Assembly: GCF_036488675.1 (NCBI RefSeq)
Contig: NZ_CP133148.1
Coordinates: 806,001 to 870,000 of the forward strand
DNA length: 64,000 nt
Reading direction: 5' to 3'
From: Sinorhizobium chiapasense
Lineage (GTDB): Bacteria > Pseudomonadota > Alphaproteobacteria > Rhizobiales > Rhizobiaceae
Shown: positions 28,153 to 35,587 of the stretch, in pieces
How positions within the stretch are numbered: the stretch's first letter is position 1
Layout: every line of letters begins with the position of its first letter
Notes under the pieces: model-generated
What the model saw: the letters and a program-made list of their open reading frames with translations, nothing else
Database searches by the model: none
What the model was told of the DNA's origin: nothing
Position numbers and translations under genes: made by a program

Positions 28153-28201
28153 AGCGGGATGAGGAAAAGTCCGCGCGGTTTTTCCGCCCGCATCCCGCTC
28201 T
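28151..28201. repeat. Palindromic element overlapping the cycL stop
   Basis: Outer arms AGAGCGGGATG / CATCCCGCTCT (perfect, 11 bases) and inner arms GGAAAA / TTTTCC around GTCCGCGCGGT. The inner plan matches the GCAATTCC-type repeats at 23811 and 61230, but the outer arms differ. It starts within the cycL stop codon, so it is well placed to act as a terminator or an RNA-stabilising hairpin. Confidence 0.7.
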
Positions 28202-28558
28202 AACTTATTAGAACCGATGCCCAGATGCCCCGGGCTCTGAGAATCGCGTCTTGATGCCGAGCGATAGTTCGAGGCGCATAGACGGTTTTCGCATATTCGA
28301 AACGAGCTGTAGTGCCGTTCCGCATGGCGCTGATTAGTCTCTCCGCCGCTTCCGTGCGAACATTACCAAATATTCATCTGCCGGACAGAACTCAGTAAGG
28401 TCCGGTCCGTTACACCTTCCTCATCGGCTGTTCCTCCAGCGCAGCCAGGCGAGCACTTCCCCGGACGTCAAATACCGTTTGGCAAGGTGCTCGTGGTCAA
28501 GGTTTCGAAGCCGCCCGCCGATTGGCGTGGGCTTCATGGAAGAGAGAAGGCAAAACGA
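28202..28558. promoter_or_regulatory. Upstream region of degP
   Basis: About 360 bases without a credible gene between the cycL palindrome and degP. It presumably carries the degP promoter. DegP genes often respond to extracytoplasmic stress sigma factors such as RpoE, but I could not pick a convincing -35/-10 pair by eye. Confidence 0.35.
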
Positions 28559-30121
28559 ATGTCCAACATCAAGCGTCCATCCCTGAAGGCGGTCCTGAAG
28601 ACTTCTACGGTTGCAGGCCTCGCGGCCGTCATGCTGACCAGCGGTCTGCCGGCCCAGATTTCTCAGTCCTTCGCCGAGGCGGTGAAGACGGAAGCGCCCG
28701 CGGTCCCGAGCTTTGCGAATGTCGTCGACGCGGTTTCGCCGGCCGTCGTTTCCGTTCGTGTGCAGTCGCGCGTGAACGCTTCCGATGATGAAGCCAGCAA
28801 CTTCAGCTTCGACTTCGGCGGCCGCGGCTTTGAAGATCTGCCCGATGATCATCCGCTGAAGCGCTTCTTCCGCGAGTTCGGCGGCCCGCGTGGTGATGGT
28901 GGCGATGATCGCGCCGAGCGTCGCCCTGATCGTCGTGGTCCGCACGCCGAGGGTCGCCTTCGTCCGCGAGGCCAGGGCTCCGGCTTCTTCATCACAGAAG
29001 ACGGTTACCTTGTAACCAATAACCATGTCGTTTCCGATGGCTCCGCCTTCACGGTCATCCTGAATGACGGAACGGAACTTGATGCCAAGCTGGTCGGTAA
29101 GGACAGCCGCACGGATCTTGCGGTACTCAAGGTCGACGACAAGCGCAAGTTCACCTATGTGAGCTTCGCGGACGACAGCAAAGTGCGCGTCGGCGATTGG
29201 GTCGTCGCAGTCGGCAACCCGTTTGGCCTCGGTGGAACGGTGACGGCCGGCATCGTCTCGGCTCGCGGCCGCGACATCGGCTCCGGCCCCTATGACGATT
29301 ACCTGCAGGTCGACGCCGCTGTGAACCGCGGCAACTCCGGTGGTCCGACGTTCAACCTTTCGGGTGAGGTTGTCGGCATCAACACCGCGATCCTCGCCCC
29401 GTCGGGTGGCAATGTCGGCATCGCCTTCGCGATCCCCGCATCCGTTGCCAAGGACGTCGTCAACGACCTCATGAAGGACGGCAGCGTCTCGCGCGGTTGG
29501 CTTGGCGTTCAGATCCAGCCCGTAACGAAGGACATCGCCGATTCGCTCGGCCTCTCCGAAGCAAGCGGCGCTCTGGTCGTAGAACCGCAGGCCGGTTCTC
29601 CGGGCGAAAAGGCCGGGATCAAGAAGGGCGATGTGGTGACGGCACTGAACGGCGAGCCGATCAAGGATCCGCGCGATCTCGCCCGCAAGGTCGCGGTACT
29701 GCGTCCGGGCTCTTCTGCCGACGTAACTCTGTGGCGCGATGGCAAGTCTGAAAGCGTCAAGCTCGAAATCGGCAATCTGCCGAACGAGACCAGCGACGCT
29801 GTGCAGCCGAAGGATGAGCAGTCCGAGCAGGGCCCGACAGCCAGTGATGAAGCGCTTGCCGGTCTCGGCGTGACGGTAACGCCTTCCGAGGACGGCACGG
29901 GTGTGACGATCTCTTCCGTCGATCCGGACTCGGACGCCGGCGACCGCGGCCTGAAGGAAGGTGAGAAGATCGTCACCGTCAACAATCAGGAAGTGAAGTC
30001 GGCGGACGACATCCTCAAGGTGATCAACAACGCCAAGAAGGATGGGCGGACCAAGGCGCTCTTCCAGATCGAAACCGACGACGGCAGCCGCTTTGTCGCG
30101 CTTCCGATCGACCAAGGCTGA
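28559..30121 (+). CDS. degP: Periplasmic serine protease/chaperone DegP (HtrA)
   Basis: 520 residues from the ATG at 28559, eight bases after AGAGAGAAGG; an open frame to 28487 is not needed. It carries an N-terminal signal sequence, a trypsin-like domain with the catalytic triad His (TNNHVVS), Asp (SRTDLAVLKV) and Ser (NRGNSGGPTF), and two PDZ domains (about 310-400 and 425-515). A charged, arginine-rich insert (RRPDRRGPHAEGRLRPRGQG) precedes the protease core. It degrades or refolds damaged envelope proteins. A two-component pair follows, as in other rhizobia. Confidence 0.93.
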   Translation: MSNIKRPSLKAVLKTSTVAGLAAVMLTSGLPAQISQSFAEAVKTEAPAVPSFANVVDAVSPAVVSVRVQSRVNASDDEASNFSFDFGGRGFEDLPDDHPLKRFFREFGGPRGDGGDDRAERRPDRRGPHAEGRLRPRGQGSGFFITEDGYLVTNNHVVSDGSAFTVILNDGTELDAKLVGKDSRTDLAVLKVDDKRKFTYVSFADDSKVRVGDWVVAVGNPFGLGGTVTAGIVSARGRDIGSGPYDDYLQVDAAVNRGNSGGPTFNLSGEVVGINTAILAPSGGNVGIAFAIPASVAKDVVNDLMKDGSVSRGWLGVQIQPVTKDIADSLGLSEASGALVVEPQAGSPGEKAGIKKGDVVTALNGEPIKDPRDLARKVAVLRPGSSADVTLWRDGKSESVKLEIGNLPNETSDAVQPKDEQSEQGPTASDEALAGLGVTVTPSEDGTGVTISSVDPDSDAGDRGLKEGEKIVTVNNQEVKSADDILKVINNAKKDGRTKALFQIETDDGSRFVALPIDQG

Positions 30122-30137
30122 TAACGCGGCCATCGAA

Positions 30138-30166
30138 GGATTGGAGTGGGTCGCCCGCTCCAATCC
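30138..30166 (+). terminator. Rho-independent-like hairpin after degP
   Basis: GGATTGGAGTGGG / CCCGCTCCAATCC forms a 13-base stem with one mismatch and a TCG loop, 16 bases after the degP stop. The tail ATTCTGACC is only weakly U-rich. Placement and stability favour a terminator. Confidence 0.6.
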
Positions 30167-30303
30167 ATTCTGACCGATCGCGGTGATGGGTCGGCACAAT
30201 CCGCAAATCACCATGATCCAACTGTGCCGCGACATCCGAGTGATTTCGCGGCGCTTTTCATTCGGGCCGAAGCGATGGTTGCCACGGTGCTGGAGCGAAG
30301 TGA

Positions 30304-30364
30304 TGCAGCAATTCAAGGAGCTACAGCGACCTTTGCGCGTCTGATAAGACGCGCGGCGCTGCAG
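30304..30364 (+). repeat. RIME-like palindromic repeat, module 2 (copy 3)
   Basis: Reads TGCAGCAATTCAAGGAGCTACAGCG in part, then the inner stem GCGCGTCT / AGACGCGC and closes GGCGCTGCAG. Module 1 is missing apart from its last bases. It ends about 40 bases before the response regulator start, so it may lie within that gene's promoter or leader. Confidence 0.8.
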
Positions 30365-30404
30365 AGGTGGTGGAACCGGTTGAGACAGACAGGGATCCGG
30401 GACT

Positions 30405-31103
30405 ATGGTCACGCGCATGAAGATTCTGATTGTTGAAGACGACCTTGAGGCGGCGGCCTATCTCGCCAAGGCGTTTCGCGAGGCCGGCATTGTCTCCGAC
30501 CACGCCAGCGATGGCGAAAGCGGGCTGTTCATGGCGAGCGAGAATGCCTACGACGTGCTGGTGGTCGATCGTATGCTGCCGCGCCGCGATGGCCTGTCGC
30601 TGATCACCGAACTGAGGCGGCGGGATATCCACACGCCCGTCCTCATTCTTTCGGCGCTCGGCCAGGTGGACGACCGCGTCACGGGCCTGCGCGCCGGGGG
30701 CGACGACTATCTTCCGAAGCCCTACGCGTTCAACGAGCTTCTCGCGCGGGTCGAGGTACTCGGTCGCCGCAAGGGCGCGCCCGAACAGGATATGGTCTAC
30801 CGCGTCGGCGACCTCGAGCTCGACCGGCTCGCCCACTCGGTTCGACGGCAGGGCAAGGAAATCCCGTTGCAGCCGCGCGAATTCCGGCTCCTCGAATATC
30901 TCATGAAGAATGCGGGCCAGGTCGTGACGAGGACGATGCTGCTTGAAAACGTCTGGGATTACCATTTCGACCCGCAAACCAACGTCATTGACGTACATGT
31001 CTCGCGTCTGCGCTCGAAGATCGAAAAGGACTTCGACATGCCGCTCTTGAGGACGGTGCGTGGCGCCGGCTACATGATCAAGGACGACCGGACCGAGACA
31101 TGA
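30405..31103 (+). CDS. OmpR-family response regulator
   Basis: 232 residues with a receiver domain (MKILIVEDD; phospho-acceptor Asp in VLVVDRMLPRRDG near 56; KPYAF lysine) and a winged-helix DNA-binding domain (PLQPREFRLLEYLMKNAGQVVTRTML; NVIDVHVSRLRSKIEKDF). Start at ATG 30405; a second ATG at 30417 begins the conserved MKILIVEDD. The stop overlaps the kinase gene by four bases. It lies downstream of degP, so a role in envelope stress is plausible, but the stimulus is unknown. Confidence 0.85.
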   Translation: MVTRMKILIVEDDLEAAAYLAKAFREAGIVSDHASDGESGLFMASENAYDVLVVDRMLPRRDGLSLITELRRRDIHTPVLILSALGQVDDRVTGLRAGGDDYLPKPYAFNELLARVEVLGRRKGAPEQDMVYRVGDLELDRLAHSVRRQGKEIPLQPREFRLLEYLMKNAGQVVTRTMLLENVWDYHFDPQTNVIDVHVSRLRSKIEKDFDMPLLRTVRGAGYMIKDDRTET

Positions 31104-32506
31104 GCAAACTCAGGGTCCTGTTCAGAACGACGGCAGTCCGGCTCTCCGCACTCTATCTTATTCTCTTTTCCCTCTGCGCGGTCTTTCTCGTCTTCTACGT
31201 GACAGGCATGTCCGAGCGCTTGCTCGAGCAGCAGACGCGCGACGCCATCAGCGCCGAAGTGAGCCAGATCGAGGCCGTCTACGAGCGCGCCGGCATGAAC
31301 GGTCTGCTTCGCTCGCTCGAACGACGGGCACGCCAGCCGGGCGCCAATCTCTATGTGATTGCCGGTCCGAGCGGAGAAATCCTCGCGGGCAACGTGGCTG
31401 GCCTGCAGCCGGGCCTGCTTGACGACGAAGGCTGGAAGTCGGAGCCGTTCCATTACCGGCGGTTCACCGACGAAAGCCGCGGGGAGAGCCACGTGGCTCT
31501 TGCCCAGGTTCTTTTGCTTGATAATGGGCTCAGGATTCTCGTCGGTCACGATCTTCAGGAGCCGGAGAAGTTCCGCGTGCTTGTGCGCCAGGCATTGGTC
31601 GTCGCCCTGGGGGTGATGGGGCTTGGCGCGCTCGTCATCTGGTTCGGCATCGGTCGCAACGCGCTGAAGCGCATCGACCGCATGTCCGAGGCCAGCACGA
31701 AGATCATGGCGGGCGATCTCTCGCAGCGTCTGCCGACGAGCGGATCCGGCGACGAGTTCGATCGGCTTTCGGAATCGCTCAACGCCATGCTCGGGCGAAT
31801 CGAGAAGCTGAACGAAGGGCTGAGGCAGGTTTCCGATAACATCGCCCACGACCTCAAGACGCCGCTGACGCGCCTGCGCAACAGGGCCGAAGCCGCACTC
31901 TCCGGCAAGGAGGACGGAAGCCAGAGTGGCGCCCTGGAGGAAATCATCGCCGAATCGGACCAGTTGATCCGTACGTTCAATGCGCTCTTGATGATCTCCC
32001 GGGTCGAGGCGGGTTCCGCTATCGCCGAGATGAGCGATGTCGATCTTTCCCAGATCGTTGCCGATTGCGTCGAGCTTTACGAGCCTGCGGCCGAAGACAA
32101 GGCCTTGAAGCTGGAAGCGGATATCCCGCCGGGCGTCGTGATCTCGGGGAATCGCGAACTCATCGGTCAGGCGCTTGGAAACCTGATGGACAATGCGATC
32201 AAATATGCCGAGGGAGCGTCAAATCCACTGATCCGTGTGGCGATGACAACGAGTGGAAACGAGGCGGTGCTGACGGTCGCGGATCACGGTCCCGGCATCC
32301 CGGAGGATATGTACCGCGAGGTGTTGAAGCGCTTTGTTCGTCTGGATGAAAGCCGGTCGAAACCGGGGACCGGGCTTGGTTTGTCGCTTGTCGAGGCCGT
32401 GATGGAGATGCACCGAGGCTCGCTTGCGCTCAGTGCGACCGACCCGGAAAGCAAAGATGGAAAGGGACTGACGGTGCGCATGGTTTTCCCCGCTCGTGCG
32501 ACCTGA
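31100..32506 (+). CDS. Sensor histidine kinase with HAMP domain
   Basis: 468 residues. Membrane helices at about 14-34 and 163-185 enclose a periplasmic sensor region of about 130 residues. A HAMP domain (about 185-240) leads to the H-box VSDNIAHDLKTPLTRLRNRAEAAL (His 250), and the ATPase domain has NLMDNAIKYAEG, ADHGPGIPEDM and GTGLGLSLVEAVM. It is complete and probably active. It is co-transcribed with the response regulator before it and possibly with glnE 32 bases downstream. Confidence 0.87.
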   Translation: MSKLRVLFRTTAVRLSALYLILFSLCAVFLVFYVTGMSERLLEQQTRDAISAEVSQIEAVYERAGMNGLLRSLERRARQPGANLYVIAGPSGEILAGNVAGLQPGLLDDEGWKSEPFHYRRFTDESRGESHVALAQVLLLDNGLRILVGHDLQEPEKFRVLVRQALVVALGVMGLGALVIWFGIGRNALKRIDRMSEASTKIMAGDLSQRLPTSGSGDEFDRLSESLNAMLGRIEKLNEGLRQVSDNIAHDLKTPLTRLRNRAEAALSGKEDGSQSGALEEIIAESDQLIRTFNALLMISRVEAGSAIAEMSDVDLSQIVADCVELYEPAAEDKALKLEADIPPGVVISGNRELIGQALGNLMDNAIKYAEGASNPLIRVAMTTSGNEAVLTVADHGPGIPEDMYREVLKRFVRLDESRSKPGTGLGLSLVEAVMEMHRGSLALSATDPESKDGKGLTVRMVFPARAT

Positions 32507-32538
32507 TAGACCGGTCATGAGATTGGGAGGAGGTGTCC

Positions 32539-35496
32539 ATGCCGGAAGCGGATGAGCGGCGTCTGTCCGATATCGAAGTGGTTCCGATCCGTCCGACCAG
32601 CCAGGCGGACGCAAAGGCTGCTTTGTCCGTTTTGAAGGATGTCGCCAAGGGTCGCGATCGCATCGCGGATCTGCTGGCGTCGAAGATGCCCCTCAAGGAC
32701 TTCGTTGTCTCGGCGCTCGCGCTCTCTCCCTTTTTAAGGGATACGACTGGCAGCGATCCAGCAATCCTCGAGGACCTGCTCGCCACACCTTTATCCGAAT
32801 TCCTGAAGCGCCGGATCGAGGCAGCCCGGTCAGCGTGGCGACCCGAGCCAGCGGCGGCCGCACTGCCGGACGCTGAGATTATGTCCAGGCTTCGCAAGGC
32901 AAAGCGCGAATTGGCCTTCGCAGTCGCTCTGGCGGATCTGTCACGGCTTTTCGACGGCCGGGAAACGACGCGATGGTTGAGCGATTTCGCGGCTGCCACT
33001 GTTGCCGCCGCGATCGATCATCTGCTCCTTGGCGCGCATGAAAGCGGCAAGTTCAAATTAAAAGATCCGTCGGAGCCGAGCATCGGCTCCGGGGTCGTCG
33101 TTCTCGGGATGGGTAAGCTCGGTGCGTGCGAACTCAACTATTCCTCGGACATTGACCTCGTCATCTTCTATGATCCGCAGTCCGGCATCATTGTCGACCG
33201 GGATGACGCTTCGGATATCTTCGCGCGACTGCTGAGGCGCCTGGTTCGTATCCTGCAGGAACGTACGGGGGACGGCTATGTCTTCCGAACGGACCTGCGC
33301 CTGCGCCCCGATCCGGGTTCGACGCCGCTCGCGATCTCGATCGAAGCGGCGATGCTCTATTACGAGAGCAGGGGACAGAACTGGGAGCGCGCCGCGTTCA
33401 TCAAGGCACGGCCGGTTGCCGGGGATCTGGAGGCCGGCGAGCGCTTCGTGAAGGAGCTGACGCCCTTCGTCTTCCGCAAATACCTGGATTATGCGGCCAT
33501 TGCCGACATTCATTCGATCAAACGGCAGATTCACGCGCACAAGGGACATGGCGAAATCGCCGTCAAGGGTCACAACATCAAGCTCGGCCGTGGCGGCATC
33601 CGCGAGATCGAGTTCTTCGTCCAGACGCAGCAATTGATCGCTGGCGGCCGCATGCCCGAGCTTCGGCTGCGCGCGACGGAGCCGATGCTACGCGCCCTCG
33701 TGGAGGCAGGGTGGATCGATCAGTCGACCGCCGATGAGCTTATCGAGGCCTACTGGTTCCTGCGCAATGTCGAGCACCGGATCCAGATGGTCCGCGATGA
33801 ACAGACACACGTCCTGCCGGAGACGGAGGCGGAGCTCAAGCGGATCGCCTACATGCTCGGCTTCGAGGATACCGCTTCCTTCTCAACAGAGTTGTCGCGT
33901 GTGTTGCGAACCGTCGAGCGGCGCTATGCGCAGCTTTTCGAGCAGGAGGCAAAGCTCTCGACCGAGACCGGAAATCTGGTCTTCACCGGGCAACAGGACG
34001 ATCCCGACACGCTGGAGACCCTGAAGAAGCTTGGCTTCCAGCGCCCGTCCGATATCGCGCGGACGATCCGCACATGGCACTACGGACGCTATCGGGCAAC
34101 GCAGTCGGTGGAGGCGCGCGAGCGACTGACCGAACTGACGCCGGAACTCTTGCGCGTGTTCGGCGAAAGCCGGCGCGCCGACGAGGCGCTGCTTAGGTTC
34201 GACCATTTCATCTCCGGCCTGCCGGCCGGCATCCAGCTTTTCTCGCTGCTCGGAAACAATCCGAGGCTCCTGTCGCTGATCGTCAACATCATGTCGTCGG
34301 CCCCTCGGCTGGCGGACGTCATCGCCGCAAGGCCTCACGTCTTCGACGGAATGCTGGATCCGGGGCTGCTCGCGGAACTGCCGACACGGGAATATCTGGC
34401 ACCGAGAATCGCAAATTTCGTTGCCGGCGGCCATCATTACGAGGAGGTGCTGGATCGCCTGCGCATCATCGCCGCCGAACAGCGTTTTCTGATCGGCATA
34501 AGACTTTTGACCGGTGCCATTTCCGGCATCCAGGCAGGGCGTGCCTTCACTGATCTCGCCGACCTCATCATCGCAGCGGCGCTCGATGCGGTGATGGAGG
34601 AAGTCCGCGCGGCGCATGGGCGCTTCCCGGGGGGCAGGGTCGCCGTCGTCGGCATGGGCAAGCTCGGCAGCCACGAGTTGACTGCCGGCTCCGACGTCGA
34701 TCTCATCTTGCTCTACGACTACGATAGCGAAGCGGCGCAGTCCGATGGCATGAAGCCGCTCGATCCGGTGCGCTATTACACCCGTCTGACGCAGCGGCTG
34801 ATAGCGGCGCTCTCCGCACCGACCGCCGAGGGCATCCTCTACGACGTCGACATGCGATTGCGGCCGTCGGGGAACAAAGGGCCTGTGGCGACCCGCATTA
34901 CGGCCTTTGCCAAATACCAGCGCGCGGAAGCCTGGACGTGGGAACACCTGGCACTGACGCGCGCGCGCTGCATCTGCGGCGATGAAAGCCTGTTCAGCGA
35001 GGCGGAGGCGATTTTCGGCGAGGTCCTTTCACAAAAGCGCGACATCGGGAAGGTCCGCAAGGACGTGGAGGAGATGCGCGATCTGATCGACAAGGAGAAG
35101 CCGCCGAGTGACATCTGGGATTTCAAACTCATCCCCGGCGGTCTCGTCGACATCGAGTTCATCGCGCAATACCTTGCCCTGATCGCGCCCGCAAAAGGGG
35201 TCACGCCGCCGCCGGCGGGTACGCACACGCTTGAGGCGTTGAAGAGCCTCGGCGCGGCCATGATGAATGCCAACGACCTGGACGTGGCCGTCGATGCGTT
35301 GACGCTTTTCACCGAAGTCTCGCAGATCGTGCGCCTCTGCATCGACGGGGACTTCGACCCGAAGGACGCCCCTGCTGGCCTCGTCGATCTCGTTTGCGGG
35401 GCAGGCGACTATCCGGATCTCAAGCACCTTGAGGCGGATATCCGAAGCCTCTCCAAGGCGGTCCGCGGGATTTTCCAATCCGTTGTCGCTGAGTGA
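32539..35496 (+). CDS. glnE: Bifunctional glutamine synthetase adenylyltransferase/adenylyl-removing enzyme
   Basis: About 985 residues, full length. The ATG at 32539 follows GGGAGGAGG closely; a GTG at 32533 would add two residues. Two nucleotidyltransferase domains: the N-terminal adenylyl-removing one with GMGKLGACELNYSSDIDLV near 192-210, and the C-terminal adenylyltransferase with GMGKLGSHELTAGSDVDLI near 707-725. It modifies glutamine synthetase in response to PII proteins, controlling nitrogen assimilation. Its gene follows a two-component pair, and it ends convergent to the PleC-like kinase. Confidence 0.95.
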   Translation: MPEADERRLSDIEVVPIRPTSQADAKAALSVLKDVAKGRDRIADLLASKMPLKDFVVSALALSPFLRDTTGSDPAILEDLLATPLSEFLKRRIEAARSAWRPEPAAAALPDAEIMSRLRKAKRELAFAVALADLSRLFDGRETTRWLSDFAAATVAAAIDHLLLGAHESGKFKLKDPSEPSIGSGVVVLGMGKLGACELNYSSDIDLVIFYDPQSGIIVDRDDASDIFARLLRRLVRILQERTGDGYVFRTDLRLRPDPGSTPLAISIEAAMLYYESRGQNWERAAFIKARPVAGDLEAGERFVKELTPFVFRKYLDYAAIADIHSIKRQIHAHKGHGEIAVKGHNIKLGRGGIREIEFFVQTQQLIAGGRMPELRLRATEPMLRALVEAGWIDQSTADELIEAYWFLRNVEHRIQMVRDEQTHVLPETEAELKRIAYMLGFEDTASFSTELSRVLRTVERRYAQLFEQEAKLSTETGNLVFTGQQDDPDTLETLKKLGFQRPSDIARTIRTWHYGRYRATQSVEARERLTELTPELLRVFGESRRADEALLRFDHFISGLPAGIQLFSLLGNNPRLLSLIVNIMSSAPRLADVIAARPHVFDGMLDPGLLAELPTREYLAPRIANFVAGGHHYEEVLDRLRIIAAEQRFLIGIRLLTGAISGIQAGRAFTDLADLIIAAALDAVMEEVRAAHGRFPGGRVAVVGMGKLGSHELTAGSDVDLILLYDYDSEAAQSDGMKPLDPVRYYTRLTQRLIAALSAPTAEGILYDVDMRLRPSGNKGPVATRITAFAKYQRAEAWTWEHLALTRARCICGDESLFSEAEAIFGEVLSQKRDIGKVRKDVEEMRDLIDKEKPPSDIWDFKLIPGGLVDIEFIAQYLALIAPAKGVTPPPAGTHTLEALKSLGAAMMNANDLDVAVDALTLFTEVSQIVRLCIDGDFDPKDAPAGLVDLVCGAGDYPDLKHLEADIRSLSKAVRGIFQSVVAE

Positions 35497-35550
35497 CTTC
35501 GGCGCAACGCTCTCCGTGCTTTCGAGTGAGCGTCCGCGCGGATGAAGTAA

Positions 35551-35583
35551 CTGCTGCATATGCAGCAATTCAAAGCGCTGTAG
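35551..35583 (+). repeat. RIME-like repeat, shrunken copy (copy 4)
   Basis: CTGCTGCATATGCAGCAATT followed by CAAAGCGCTGTAG. It keeps the ends of both modules but lacks the whole inner GCGCGTCT / AGACGCGC stem and the module 1 loop, as if both hairpins had collapsed by internal deletion. It sits in the convergent gap between glnE and the PleC-like gene. Confidence 0.7.
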
Positions 35584-35587
35584 GGGT

